Origin: Salinibacterium sp. NG253
Lineage (GTDB): Bacteria; Actinomycetota; Actinomycetes; Actinomycetales; Microbacteriaceae
Direction of reading: 5' to 3'
NCBI RefSeq assembly: GCF_015864945.1
Contig: NZ_JADYWF010000001.1
Location: forward strand, 1,984,378-2,048,377
Length of the DNA stretch: 64,000 bases
Shown: positions 26,728-35,678 of the stretch, one piece after another
How the letters are laid out: each line of letters begins with the position of its first letter
How positions within the stretch are numbered: the first letter of the stretch is position 1
Program-made: the position numbers and the translations under genes
Notes under the pieces: model-generated
What the model saw: only the letters and a program-made list of their open reading frames with translations
Told to the model about the DNA's origin: nothing
The model's database searches: none

Positions 26728-27993
26728 GTGATTGACCCCCAAATTCTTAGAGAAAACCCTGAAGCCGTGCGGCAGTCGCAAATCGCGCGCGGAGCTTCAG
26801 TCCAGTTGGTCGACGATGCTATTGCCGCCGACCAGAAGCGTCGCGCCAGTATTGGCGAATTTGAGGCGCTCCGGGCCGAGCAAAACAGCTTCGGCAAGAA
26901 GGTTGCTCAGGCGCCATCCGAAGAGAAGAAGGCGCTCGTCGCTGAGGCTCAGAAGCTGGCTGCTCGGGTAAAGGCCGCTCAGCTGGTTTCCACCGAGGCT
27001 GAGGCGGAGTTCACTCGCATCGTCGGTGCACTCGGCAACATTGCTGTTGAGGGCGTTCCCGTTGGCGGCGAGGATGACTGGGAGCTCGTGCGCGAAGTTG
27101 GCACTCCCACAAAGTTCGACTTTGAGCCCCGCGACCACGCTGATCTCGGCGAGATCCTGGGAGCCATCGACATTCCCCGCGGCGTGAAGGTATCGGGCAG
27201 CCGGTTCTACTTCCTCAAGGGCGTTGGTGCGCGACTCGAAATCGGCCTGATGAACATGGCTCTCGATCGCGCTATCGCTGGCGACTTCATCCCGCTCATC
27301 ACGCCAACCCTCGTGCGCCCCGAGATGATGGCCGGCACCGGGTTCTTGGGTGAGCACTCCGACGAGATTTACTACTTGCCCGCCGACGACTTGTACCTCA
27401 CTGGTACGAGTGAAGTGGCGCTCGCCGGTTACCACTCCGACGAGATCCTCGATCTCTCGAAGGGCCCGCTGCGCTACGCCGGTTGGTCGACCTGTTACCG
27501 CCGTGAGGCCGGTTCTGCGGGCAAAGACAACCGCGGCATTCTGCGTGTGCACCAGTTCAACAAGCTCGAGATGTTCAGCTACGTGCTACCCGAGAATGCT
27601 CAGGCCGAGCACGAGCGCCTGTTGTCGTTCCAAGAATCGATGCTGCAGGCGTGTGAGCTCAGCTACCGCGTGATCGATGTTGCCGGTGGCGACCTCGGTT
27701 CGAGCGCTGCTCGCAAGTACGACATTGAGGCCTGGGTCCCTACTCAGGGCACCTACCGCGAACTCACGTCCACCTCGAACTGCACGACTTATCAGGCGCG
27801 CCGTCTCGACATCCGCTATCGCACCGAGTCGGGCAAGACCGCCCCGGTAGCGACCATCAACGGAACTCTCGCAACCACCCGCTGGCTGGTTGCCATTCTT
27901 GAAACCCACCAACAGCCCGACGGGTCGGTCGTGGTGCCGAAAGCACTTCGCCCTTACCTCGGTGGCCTTGAAATTTTGGAGCCAATCGCGTGA
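26728..27993 (+). CDS. serS: Seryl-tRNA synthetase
   Basis: A class II aminoacyl-tRNA synthetase of 421 residues. The N-terminal coiled-coil arm (about residues 30-105) contacts the long variable arm of tRNA-Ser. The catalytic core shows [10 protein letters not shown], motif 2 [20 protein letters not shown] and motif 3 [15 protein letters not shown]. The start is GTG 26728 ([21 protein letters not shown] follows). The HAD gene overlaps its stop by four bases (GTGA). Confidence 0.97.
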   Translation: MIDPQILRENPEAVRQSQIARGASVQLVDDAIAADQKRRASIGEFEALRAEQNSFGKKVAQAPSEEKKALVAEAQKLAARVKAAQLVSTEAEAEFTRIVGALGNIAVEGVPVGGEDDWELVREVGTPTKFDFEPRDHADLGEILGAIDIPRGVKVSGSRFYFLKGVGARLEIGLMNMALDRAIAGDFIPLITPTLVRPEMMAGTGFLGEHSDEIYYLPADDLYLTGTSEVALAGYHSDEILDLSKGPLRYAGWSTCYRREAGSAGKDNRGILRVHQFNKLEMFSYVLPENAQAEHERLLSFQESMLQACELSYRVIDVAGGDLGSSAARKYDIEAWVPTQGTYRELTSTSNCTTYQARRLDIRYRTESGKTAPVATINGTLATTRWLVAILETHQQPDGSVVVPKALRPYLGGLEILEPIA

Positions 27994-28811
27994 CAACCGC
28001 AGCGCAGGATGACCGCTGGATGATCGCACTCGACATCGATGGCACTGTGCTGCTCGAGTCGGGCGAGATGAACGACGCCGTTATTGCGGCGGTCGCGAAG
28101 GTTCGAGATGCCGGGCACGAAGTTATGTTGGCCACCGGTCGTTCGGTTGCCATGACTTTGCCCATTCTGCAGAAGCTCGGGCTGAAGCCGCAGTACGTGG
28201 TCTGCTCGAACGGGGCGATCACGCTCAAGCGCAACCCGATGGGCGAGGGCGGCTACAGTCGCGAATTTGTGGAGATGTTCAACCCCAGAGAGGTGCTCAC
28301 GAGCATCAAGGAGCACTTGGGTTCGGCGAACTACGCAGTTGAGGATGCGACGGGCAAGTTCTTTGTCAACGGCAAGTTCCCCGATGGCGCCCTTGGTGCG
28401 GTGAGTGAAGATGTCGCGTTCGAGGAGCTCGTCAAGGTGCAAGCGACTCGCGTTGTCGTGATCTCACCCCAACACCAAGTCGATGATTTCCTCTCGGTTG
28501 TCGAAAAAATGGGCCTTCACAAGGTCAGCTACAACGTGGGCTGGACTGCCTGGCTCGACATCGCGCCCGATGGCGTCAACAAGTCGACGGCGCTCGAAAA
28601 TGTGCGTTCGCGTCTCGGCATCCCGCGCACGCGAGTGCTCGCCATGGGTGATGGTCGCAACGACATCGACATGCTCGAGTGGGCGTCACGTCACGGCCGC
28701 GGTGTTGCAATGGGTCAGGCTCCGGATGACGTGCTGGCGGTCGCCAACGAGGTCACTGAGAGCGATATCAACGACGGCGCCGCGCTCGTTCTTGCCGCCT
28801 TCAAGCCGTAG
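27990..28811 (+). CDS. HAD family hydrolase (Cof-type phosphatase)
   Basis: A 273-residue HAD phosphatase with motif [10 protein letters not shown], motif [10 protein letters not shown], a lysine region and motif [15 protein letters not shown]. The large cap domain marks the Cof/YbjI subgroup, which dephosphorylates sugar phosphates or flavin and thiamin phosphates. It is co-translated with serS via GTGA. Directly after the stop the DNA repeats GCCGTAG three times (about 28807-28831). Confidence 0.92.
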   Translation: MTTAAQDDRWMIALDIDGTVLLESGEMNDAVIAAVAKVRDAGHEVMLATGRSVAMTLPILQKLGLKPQYVVCSNGAITLKRNPMGEGGYSREFVEMFNPREVLTSIKEHLGSANYAVEDATGKFFVNGKFPDGALGAVSEDVAFEELVKVQATRVVVISPQHQVDDFLSVVEKMGLHKVSYNVGWTAWLDIAPDGVNKSTALENVRSRLGIPRTRVLAMGDGRNDIDMLEWASRHGRGVAMGQAPDDVLAVANEVTESDINDGAALVLAAFKP

Positions 28812-28834
28812 CAAGCCGTAGAACGCCGTAGCGA

Positions 28835-28911
28835 GGTTTAGCCGAGCCCGAGCCCGAACGCCGAGCTCGGCCAAACCACCCGCTTCTGCGCTGAACCCCT
28901 TCGGCGCAGAA
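28835..28911. terminator. Double hairpin between convergent genes (bidirectional terminator)
   Basis: Two inverted repeats sit in the 105-base gap between the HAD and aminotransferase genes. The first has arms around GGTTTAGCCGAG (28835-28846) and CTCGGCCAAACC (28866-28877). The second has arms TTCTGCGC (28884-28891) and GCGCAGAA (28904-28911). The position between two converging operons suggests transcription termination from both sides; neither has a long T run. Confidence 0.6.
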
Positions 28912-28916
28912 CTCTG

Positions 28917-30236
28917 TTAAAACTCGCTGAGCGCTTCGTCGTAGATGGCCATGGCGCGCGCAACTTCGTCGGGTGTCACGACAGCCGGCGGTACGACGTG
29001 GATGCGGTTGTCGGCGATAAACGGCAACAGTCCGCGCTTTACGAGCGCACCCTTGATGCGGCCCATGTCAGCCGCGCTGAGAGGCTCACGCGTCTCGCGG
29101 TTGGCGACCAGTTCGAGCGCCCAGAACACGCCGCTTCCGCGAACGTCGCCGATGCAGTCGTGCTTCTCAGCGAGAGCGGCAAGGCCGGGGCCGATGTGAT
29201 CGCGACCGATCATGGCAGCGTTCTCGATGATGCCTTCGTCTTCCATCGCGGTGATGGCCGCGACGATCGAGGCAGCCGCGATGGGGTGACCCGAGTAGGT
29301 GAGTCCGCCGGGAAAGACGCGCTCGTCGAACGTTGCGGCGATCTCGTCAGAGATAATCACACCGCCGACGGGGATGTAGCCGGAGTTCACTCCCTTGGCG
29401 AAGGTGATGAGGTCGGGCTTCACGTCGAACGCTTCAAACGCGAACCAGTTTCCGGTGCGACCGAAGCCGACCATGACCTCATCCAGAATCAGCAGGATGC
29501 CGTACTTGTCGGCGATCGCGCGAACACCAGCCATGTAGCCGGGCGGCGGGGTCAGCACGCCAGCGGTTCCGGGGATGCTTTCGAGTAGGATCGCGGCGAT
29601 TGACTCGGCGCCTTCCGCTTGGATGGTGCGCTCCAGGTGGTGCAGGGCGCGCTCGGATTCTTGTTCGGGGGAGTCCGACCAGAATTCGGAGCGGTACTCG
29701 TAGGGGCCGAACACGTGCACGTGGGCGCGAGCGTATTCGTTGGGGATGCGGCGCCAGTCGCCGGTGGCGACAACGGCCGATCCGGTGTTGCCGTGGTACG
29801 AGCGGTAACGCGAAATGATCTTGTCGCGGCCGGTGTGCAAGCGGGCCATGCGCATGGCGTTCTCGTTGGCATCCGCTCCACCGTTGGTGAAGAAGACCTT
29901 GTTCATGCCGTCGGGCGCGTGGTCGGTGATTTTGCGGGCTGCTTCGCCGCGGATGTTGATGGCGTGGGCCGGCGCGACGGTAGCCATGATGTCGGCCTGT
30001 GCCTTGATGCCGGCGATGACTGCTGGATGCTGGTGGCCGATGTTGACGTTGACGAGCTGGCTCGAGAAGTCGAGGTATTCGTTTCCTTCGTCGTCCCAGA
30101 CCATGCTTCCGAGGCCGCCTTCGAGCACGAGCGGTTTGAGTGCGCCCTGTGCTGACCAGGAATGGAATACGTGGGCGCGGTCGAGCGCGACGGTGTCGGC
30201 GTTGCTGTGCTGGGGTGTTGCGGGCGCGGAGTTCAT
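28917..30236 (-). CDS. Class III PLP-dependent aminotransferase (omega-transaminase family)
   Basis: A 439-residue fold type I aminotransferase. The PLP lysine is in TFAKGVNSGYIPVGG, the cofactor aspartate in LILDEVMVGFGRTG, and the phosphate-binding segment is FTNGGADANENA. It resembles beta-alanine/taurine or omega-amino acid:pyruvate transaminases. It is divergently transcribed from a PucR regulator, so it is probably induced by an amine or nitrogen source. The amino donor cannot be fixed from sequence. Confidence 0.92.
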   Translation of the reverse strand: MNSAPATPQHSNADTVALDRAHVFHSWSAQGALKPLVLEGGLGSMVWDDEGNEYLDFSSQLVNVNIGHQHPAVIAGIKAQADIMATVAPAHAINIRGEAARKITDHAPDGMNKVFFTNGGADANENAMRMARLHTGRDKIISRYRSYHGNTGSAVVATGDWRRIPNEYARAHVHVFGPYEYRSEFWSDSPEQESERALHHLERTIQAEGAESIAAILLESIPGTAGVLTPPPGYMAGVRAIADKYGILLILDEVMVGFGRTGNWFAFEAFDVKPDLITFAKGVNSGYIPVGGVIISDEIAATFDERVFPGGLTYSGHPIAAASIVAAITAMEDEGIIENAAMIGRDHIGPGLAALAEKHDCIGDVRGSGVFWALELVANRETREPLSAADMGRIKGALVKRGLLPFIADNRIHVVPPAVVTPDEVARAMAIYDEALSEF

Positions 30237-30369
30237 GGGGCACCTTTCGTGACGAAGCTGAATGACTCAACTATTGCTGCCGGCCACTCGCGCGTGGCTG
30301 CCAATATGTACACCAGATCACCAATTGTTCGACATAATGTGACTACAGGGCGATGAGGGGAGAAACCGG

Positions 30370-31986
30370 ATGCTCCCGACAATTCAATGGCTGCTCACGA
30401 GGCGCACATTGCGACTGAGCGTGATCGAGGTGAGCGCCACCGCAGGCGCTAACGCCAGCCCCGTGGAGAGTGCCAGACTCAGCTCCGCTTTCACGGCCAG
30501 AATGAGCGCTCCGATCAGTTGGGTGCACAGCTCCGACCTCGACGACCCGACGCCGTTCTTGAGCCGCGGCAATGTTTTGCTCACCGATGGTGCGCAGTTC
30601 GGGTTCGGAGCAGCTGCTGAGCTTTACGACTACGACTCCTACATTGAGCGCCTCATCGACACCGGTCTTGTCGGGCTCGGTTTCGCAACGCACTTTCTTC
30701 ACCAAGGCATGCCAGAGGCGCTCGCTGCTGCTTGTGCGCGCGTGGGCTTCCCTCTTATTGACGTTCCCGATCGCGTTCCCTTTATTGCGGTCATCCGCGA
30801 AGTCGCTGATCGCATCGCGGCGGAGCGCAGCCGTCGCATGGCATGGTCGATTGCTGCCCACAAAGCCATTTCGCACGCCGCCCTCAAACCAACAGGTTTG
30901 CGGTCGACCCTCATCGAGCTCGAACGTCAACTCTCATGCTGGGTTGGGCTCTTCGACGCGACAGGTCACCCAATTCCCGTTCCTGGCCAGCAACGCTCCG
31001 CAGCTCGCTTTGCTCAGCCGGTAAGGGATGAGGTGGCGCGGGCGCTGCGCAAGGGCAGTCGGTCATCCACCGCCTTCACTCTCGACTCTGGGCAAGTCAC
31101 CATCCAGACCCTCGGCCAGAACGGAGAGTTGCGCGGTGCGCTGGCTCTTGGCCGCGGCGTGCCTCTTGATCGTGCTGAGAACGAACTCGTGACGAGCGTG
31201 ATCGCGATGGCCACCCTTGCGCTTGAACAGAACCGCACCCTGGATGCCACGCGTGGTCAGCTGAGGTCGTCACTGCTCGAACTGGTGCTCTCAGGCAACG
31301 TCGCCGCGGCCGAGGCAATTGCTGGCGAAGTGTGGGGCGCTCTTCCGGTAGCGCCGCTGAGCGTCGTGGCGATTGCACGGCAAACCCACAGCCACTTCGT
31401 ACTGGATGCCCTCGACGCCCTCTCGCTCGATGCCGACGGCAGCGCATTTTTCGCCGTTCGCGGCGACACCGTCGTCGTTCTCGTTGAAGCGGGCGCGCAG
31501 CAGCAGTTCTCCGCACTGCCTTCTGAACTGACCGACGTGCAGCGAGACCTCACACAACTCATCGCTGAGCACGAGCTCGTGGCAGGCAGCTCCAGTGCCG
31601 TCGATTATGCGGGGCTGGGCGCAGCGCTCGGGCAAGCAACCAGCGCCCTCTACGCTCGCGGCGGTCAGGCTGGGCTCACTGATTTCGCCGATATTGGCGA
31701 CTCCGGGATGCTCGGGGTGCTCCAGTCTGCTGGTGCTGAGCGAGTGGCGCACCGGGTGCTCACGCCGCTCAGCGATTTCGATAGCGCGCATTCGGCGGCT
31801 CTCGTGGAGACGTTGCGCTCCTGGTTTGCGAACGATTGTTCGTGGGGCGCGACGGCTGCGAAGCTCGGCGTTCATCGGCATACGGTGCGGTCGCGTGTCG
31901 ACCAGGCGGCGAGCATCCTGAACCTCGATCTGGAGTCGTTCGAGGGGCGGCTTGAGGTGTGGGCGGCGCTTCGGCTGCACGGCTAG
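30370..31986 (+). CDS. PucR family transcriptional regulator
   Basis: A 538-residue regulator with an N-terminal PucR (purine catabolism-type) sensing domain over about residues 1-130, a GGDEF-like/CdaR middle region and a C-terminal PucR helix-turn-helix (WGATAAKLGVHRHTVRSRVD). It starts 134 bases from the divergent aminotransferase start and most likely controls that gene. An AT-rich CATAAT about 35 bases before the start may be part of its promoter. Confidence 0.9.
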   Translation: MLPTIQWLLTRRTLRLSVIEVSATAGANASPVESARLSSAFTARMSAPISWVHSSDLDDPTPFLSRGNVLLTDGAQFGFGAAAELYDYDSYIERLIDTGLVGLGFATHFLHQGMPEALAAACARVGFPLIDVPDRVPFIAVIREVADRIAAERSRRMAWSIAAHKAISHAALKPTGLRSTLIELERQLSCWVGLFDATGHPIPVPGQQRSAARFAQPVRDEVARALRKGSRSSTAFTLDSGQVTIQTLGQNGELRGALALGRGVPLDRAENELVTSVIAMATLALEQNRTLDATRGQLRSSLLELVLSGNVAAAEAIAGEVWGALPVAPLSVVAIARQTHSHFVLDALDALSLDADGSAFFAVRGDTVVVLVEAGAQQQFSALPSELTDVQRDLTQLIAEHELVAGSSSAVDYAGLGAALGQATSALYARGGQAGLTDFADIGDSGMLGVLQSAGAERVAHRVLTPLSDFDSAHSAALVETLRSWFANDCSWGATAAKLGVHRHTVRSRVDQAASILNLDLESFEGRLEVWAALRLHG

Positions 31987-32074
31987 ACCTCACTACCCCC
32001 ATTTCGAGCCTTCTAGCCTGCCTTTCAGGTACGCCTTGCGGGCATCAGATACACTCTGAACTTGCGTCACGCAA

Positions 32075-32159
32075 GGAGGGCTGTCCGAGCGGCCGATGGA
32101 GCCAGTCTTGAAAACTGGTGGGCAGAAATGTCTCGTGGGTTCGAATCCCACGCCCTCCG
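32075..32159 (+). tRNA. tRNA-Ser(UGA)
   Basis: An 85-base class II tRNA. The acceptor stem GGAGGGC (32075-32081) pairs with GCCCTCC (32152-32158). The anticodon stem-loop CCAGT-CTTGAAA-ACTGG has anticodon TGA. It has a long variable arm and the T loop GGGTTCGAATCCC. The discriminator base is G and CCA is not encoded. It lies just upstream of the LCP gene. Confidence 0.97.
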
Positions 32160-32204
32160 CTCTGCGTGTCATGTCTTGTTTCCGGCTAAAGAAAGGGGAG
32201 TGCG

Positions 32205-33503
32205 ATGAGTGAACTTCGTCCGCGCTCAGAGTTGCGTTCGCGCTCTGTCGACCGCACCGACTCGAAGAAAAAGCCTGAAGTCCAAGGTCTGGCACGTCAC
32301 GGACGGTTGAAGAAGCCAGGACCGTGGGGCTCGATCGCTAAGGTCGTTGCCGCATCGCTCGCTGTTCTGTTGGTCAGTGGTGCCGCAGTTGGCGCTGTGG
32401 CCTTTGACAATATTTATAGTCAGCGCGACACCGTTGCCCTCATCGGTGAAACCGAAGGTGCTCCGCCTCAGATCGGCAGCTTTGAGGGTGGCTTCAACAT
32501 CCTCATCGTGGGTAGTGATACTCGAGTCGATCAAGATGGCGTCGGAGGCTCCGCAGCGGTTGAATCTGGCGAACTCAATGACGTGAACATGATTTTGCAT
32601 GTCGCGGAAGACGGTCAATCCGCTACCGCCATCAGCTTTCCGCGCGACATGGTTGTCGGCATTCCTGAGTGCCCGAGCCTGGACGGCGATTACAACAAGT
32701 ACTACTCCACCGAAGCGCTCAACACGGCGATGTCGTATGGCGGTCTCGCCTGTGTCGTCCTGACGCTGTCGGAGTTCACCGGCCTCGACATCCAGTTTGC
32801 CGGCGTTATTACTTTCCAAGGTGTCATCGAGATGACCAACGCAATCGGCGGCGTTCCCGTCTGTATCGATGGCCCGCTCGTTGACCCGCTGGCAGACATC
32901 AACCTTCCTGAAGCAGGTACATACACGCTTCAAGGTGCTGAAGCTCTCGGCTTCCTTCGCTCTCGCCACGGTGTTGGTGACGGTAGTGACCTCACGCGCA
33001 TTAGTTCGCAGCAGGTGTACCTCTCCTCGATGGTGCGCACTCTCAAGAGCGAAGACACGCTCGGCGACTACAAAAAGCTGTACAACCTGGCGCAAGCCGC
33101 CATCGACAACATGCAGCTGTCCACTGGACTCAGCGATATTCCGACCCTCGTCTCCATCGCGCTGGCGTTGAAGGATGTTCCGCTCGAGACGGTTCAGTTT
33201 GTGCAATACCCCGGTACCACTGGTGGCGTCGGCGTGTACTCGGGCAAGGTTCAGCCGAACACGTACCTGGGCGATCAAATGATTGCCTTGATCGCAGCCG
33301 ATGAGCCGTTCGTGCTCGCAAACGCTGGAGACGACATCGGGTCCTACGTCAACCCCGATTCTGTTGACTCGACTACGGAACCCGAAGCCACGGAGTCGGC
33401 CGACCCCAATGCAACGGCTGCTCCTGAAGTTGAAGCCGAGGTTCTTGATATTCGTGGCCAGAGCGCAGCGGATGAGACCTGCACGATCACGAACAGCTAC
33501 TAA
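32205..33503 (+). CDS. LytR-CpsA-Psr (LCP) family protein
   Basis: A 432-residue membrane-anchored enzyme that transfers lipid-linked glycopolymers onto peptidoglycan. It has a basic cytoplasmic segment of about 45 residues, one membrane helix (about 46-68) and an LCP domain with ILIVGSDTRVD, ATAISFPRDMVVGIP (the Arg/Asp pyrophosphate-binding motif) and RSRHGVGDGSDLTRISSQQ. The C-terminal 60 residues are acidic and Pro/Glu/Thr-rich. The ATG follows AAAGGGGAG. Confidence 0.92.
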   Translation: MSELRPRSELRSRSVDRTDSKKKPEVQGLARHGRLKKPGPWGSIAKVVAASLAVLLVSGAAVGAVAFDNIYSQRDTVALIGETEGAPPQIGSFEGGFNILIVGSDTRVDQDGVGGSAAVESGELNDVNMILHVAEDGQSATAISFPRDMVVGIPECPSLDGDYNKYYSTEALNTAMSYGGLACVVLTLSEFTGLDIQFAGVITFQGVIEMTNAIGGVPVCIDGPLVDPLADINLPEAGTYTLQGAEALGFLRSRHGVGDGSDLTRISSQQVYLSSMVRTLKSEDTLGDYKKLYNLAQAAIDNMQLSTGLSDIPTLVSIALALKDVPLETVQFVQYPGTTGGVGVYSGKVQPNTYLGDQMIALIAADEPFVLANAGDDIGSYVNPDSVDSTTEPEATESADPNATAAPEVEAEVLDIRGQSAADETCTITNSY

Positions 33504-33568
33504 ATCGTTCGATTTGCGGCTCGGTTCGTCGTTCCGCTCCTGAGCGGTTATGATTGCTGAGTACGTCT

Positions 33569-33657
33569 GGAGACGTCGCATAGTCCGGCCTAGTGCACCA
33601 CCCTGCTAAGGTGGAGTACCCGTAAGGGTACCGAGAGTTCAAATCTCTCCGTCTCCG
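33569..33657 (+). tRNA. tRNA-Ser(GCU)
   Basis: An 89-base class II tRNA. The acceptor GGAGACG (33569-33575) pairs with CGTCTCC (33650-33656). The anticodon stem-loop CCACC-CTGCTAA-GGTGG gives anticodon GCT. The long variable arm includes the hairpin TACCCGTAAGGGTA and the T loop is GAGTTCAAATCTC. CCA is not encoded. A strong terminator follows. Confidence 0.97.
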
Positions 33658-33664
33658 CTCTGCG

Positions 33665-33696
33665 AAGAAAACCCTTGATTTTTCAGGGGTTTTCTT
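33665..33696 (+). terminator. Rho-independent terminator after tRNA-Ser(GCU)
   Basis: An inverted repeat with arms AAGAAAACCCTTGA (33665-33678) and TCAGGGGTTTTCTT (33683-33696) and a TTTT loop, with one G-T pair. The 3' arm is T-rich. It lies eight bases after the tRNA and ends its transcript. Confidence 0.85.
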
Positions 33697-33737
33697 GCGT
33701 TAAGGGCCAGCCACCATTGCAATCGCGAAGGGACCTC

Positions 33738-34343
33738 GTGGAGATCTACTCCGTCGCCGAAGCGGCCGCGCGAATCGAGTTGCTGAGCCAGCGTAAAGAC
33801 GGTGCGCCCTTTCTGCTTGGCGTCGTCGGGCCGCCCGGGGCAGGTAAGTCGACGTTCGCGGAGATGCTCGCGGTGCCGATCCTTCCGATGGATGGTTTCC
33901 ACTTCGCCAATGAACACCTCGACCGTCTGGGCCTTCGGAACAAGAAGGGTGCGCCGGAGACTTTTGATGCCGCCGGCTTCGCCGCGACGCTGCGTCGGTT
34001 GCGTGCCGGGGAGGCTGTCGTGGCTCCGCGGTTTGATCGAGAGCTCGACGCCGCCATCGCTGGAGCGGTTTTGCTCCCCGGCGATGCCCCGTTGATCGTG
34101 ACGGAAGGCAACTACCTTCTCCACGACAATGCCGGCTGGGGTGCGATTCGACCGCTGCTTGATGAGGTCTGGTATCTCGACATCAATGACGACCTTCGGC
34201 GCGACAGGCTCGTGGCCCGTCACGAACGTTACGGGCGTTCGGAGGCGGATGCCGCCCGCTGGGTTGCCGAGGTCGACGAACCCAATGCTGTGCTCATCCG
34301 CACGACGCGCCAGCGAGCGGATGCCGTCATCGCTGCTGCCTGA
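33738..34343 (+). CDS. Nucleoside/nucleotide kinase family protein (uridine kinase-like P-loop)
   Basis: A 201-residue P-loop kinase of the PRK/uridine kinase group. Walker A is GPPGAGKST near residue 32, then ILPMDGFHF, which holds a substrate-binding Asp, a VTEGNYLL strand and the lid-region HERYGRS. Such proteins phosphorylate nucleosides or sugars such as fructose. GTG 33738 follows GAAGGGA; the longer frame from 33675 runs through the terminator and is rejected. Substrate is unknown. Confidence 0.88.
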   Translation: MEIYSVAEAAARIELLSQRKDGAPFLLGVVGPPGAGKSTFAEMLAVPILPMDGFHFANEHLDRLGLRNKKGAPETFDAAGFAATLRRLRAGEAVVAPRFDRELDAAIAGAVLLPGDAPLIVTEGNYLLHDNAGWGAIRPLLDEVWYLDINDDLRRDRLVARHERYGRSEADAARWVAEVDEPNAVLIRTTRQRADAVIAAA

Positions 34344-34406
34344 GCGCTTGGCTGGCGTCTGAGCGCTGGCTAGCACCGGTGCGTCCACAGGCTAGGCTCG
34401 GGCGTT

Positions 34407-34946
34407 ATGGCAACTGGCTCAACGATCCACACTTTCACGGTGCAATTGGCGGATGTGGATCGCGGTGTGTACGACGACTTCACGCTTCGCGTCGCGCGGC
34501 ATCCCTCTGAAACTGACTTGTACATGATGACTCGTGTGCTCGCGTATTGCCTCGAATACGAAGAGGGAATCGCGTTCAGCGAGGGAGTCTCGTCGACCAA
34601 TGAACCTGCGGTTCTCGTGCGCGACCTCACCGGCACGATTACAGCCTGGATCGAAATTGGGGCACCGGATGCCGCCCGACTCCACTACGGCAGCAAACTA
34701 GCCGACAGGGTCGCCATCTACACGCACCGCGACCCGGTGAAGGTTGCAGCTCCGTGGGCAGGCAAGAAGATCCACAATGCGAGCGAAATTGTCTTCCGCA
34801 GCTTTGATCCCGGCTTCATCGAAGACGCTGTGGCCGCCCTGGAGCGACGCAACGCTGTCACCCTGTCGGTGACGGAGGGGCAGCTGTATCTCGAACTCAA
34901 CGGCACTACGGTGAGTTCGGCACTGCATAGCCACGACGTGGAATGA
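34407..34946 (+). CDS. YaeQ family protein
   Basis: A 179-residue protein of the YaeQ family, with the family stretches RHPSETDLYMMTRVLAYCL and LWIEIG-like ITAWIEIGAPD. The fold resembles PD-(D/E)xK nucleases, but the cellular role of YaeQ is not settled. It stands alone between the kinase and a peroxiredoxin on the same strand. Confidence 0.9.
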   Translation: MATGSTIHTFTVQLADVDRGVYDDFTLRVARHPSETDLYMMTRVLAYCLEYEEGIAFSEGVSSTNEPAVLVRDLTGTITAWIEIGAPDAARLHYGSKLADRVAIYTHRDPVKVAAPWAGKKIHNASEIVFRSFDPGFIEDAVAALERRNAVTLSVTEGQLYLELNGTTVSSALHSHDVE

Positions 34947-34976
34947 ATGCGGCCCACCGCTATGTTGGTCTAGAAG

Positions 34977-35513
34977 ATGACTATTCTGCCGCGCACCCAG
35001 CCTCCTGCCCTTTCGTTGCCACTCGCGCGCGGAGGTTCCCTTGAGGATCTCGCGCTGGGAACAGGCGCCGATGGCCGTTTCACTCTTCTCGTTTTCTATC
35101 GCGGTCTGCACTGCCCGGTGTGCCGTAAGCAACTTCGCGAGCTTGACGACAACATGGATGCGCTGCGTGACGCCGGGGTGGGTCGTATTGTGGCCATCAG
35201 CATGGACACCCTCAAGCGCGCCACGATTTCGATCGAGGACTGGGAGCTCTCGCGGCTTCCTGTCGCCTATGGGCTGAGCGAGGAGCAGGCTCGCGAGTGG
35301 GGTCTCTTCCTCTCCAGCGGATTCAAGAAGGGCGAACCGGAGCTGTTTAGCGAGCCGGGCATGTTCATCCTTGACGCCGACAACACCGTGTTCTGGACTA
35401 CAGTTTCCAGCATGCCGTTTGGTCGGATGCCGGTGAAAGCCATCATTCATGGTCTCGAGTACGTCACCGATACCGATTATCCCGCGCGCGGAACGGTAGC
35501 GCCCGAGAACTGA
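34977..35513 (+). CDS. Peroxiredoxin-like protein (AhpC/TSA family)
   Basis: A 178-residue thioredoxin-fold protein with the redox motif CPVC (Cys46 and Cys49) in YRGLHCPVCRKQL. It most likely reduces peroxides using a CxxC site, like AhpC/TSA-type peroxiredoxin-like proteins. ATG 34977 is about 30 bases after the YaeQ gene. No signal peptide is seen, so it is cytoplasmic. Confidence 0.88.
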   Translation: MTILPRTQPPALSLPLARGGSLEDLALGTGADGRFTLLVFYRGLHCPVCRKQLRELDDNMDALRDAGVGRIVAISMDTLKRATISIEDWELSRLPVAYGLSEEQAREWGLFLSSGFKKGEPELFSEPGMFILDADNTVFWTTVSSMPFGRMPVKAIIHGLEYVTDTDYPARGTVAPEN

Positions 35514-35557
35514 GCCGTGCACGCCGCGTCGGGCGAAAGATTTTCATAATTACCCGC

Positions 35558-35626
35558 GTGTCCCCCCGATGGGGGTAGACAGAGGGGTGTTTCTCACCAT
35601 AGGGTCGATGCTGAATCGTTATTCAG
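35558..35626. promoter_or_regulatory. Two palindromes upstream of the DUF1800/DUF1501 operon
   Basis: A near-palindrome occupies 35558-35580, with C5 and G5 arms around GAT and matching GT/AC ends. A second perfect repeat, CTGAAT-cgtt-ATTCAG, is at 35611-35626. They lie 45-120 bases before the start of the secreted pair. The first could be a regulator site or a transcript hairpin, and the second could be an operator. Confidence 0.5.
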
Positions 35627-35678
35627 TAGTGCGTGTAAGGCTGTCGAAACCTAGTCGGCACCAGCGTACGTGAGCCCG

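Noticed and set aside
28807-28831. Three GCCGTAG units as a CRISPR-like array
   Set aside because: Units are seven bases with two- to three-base gaps, so this is simple slippage at a gene end. No CRISPR repeats or cas genes were seen anywhere.
32226-33581. 451-codon minus-strand frame opposite the LCP gene
   Set aside because: Shadow frame overlapping LCP motifs and running towards a tRNA; no family resemblance.
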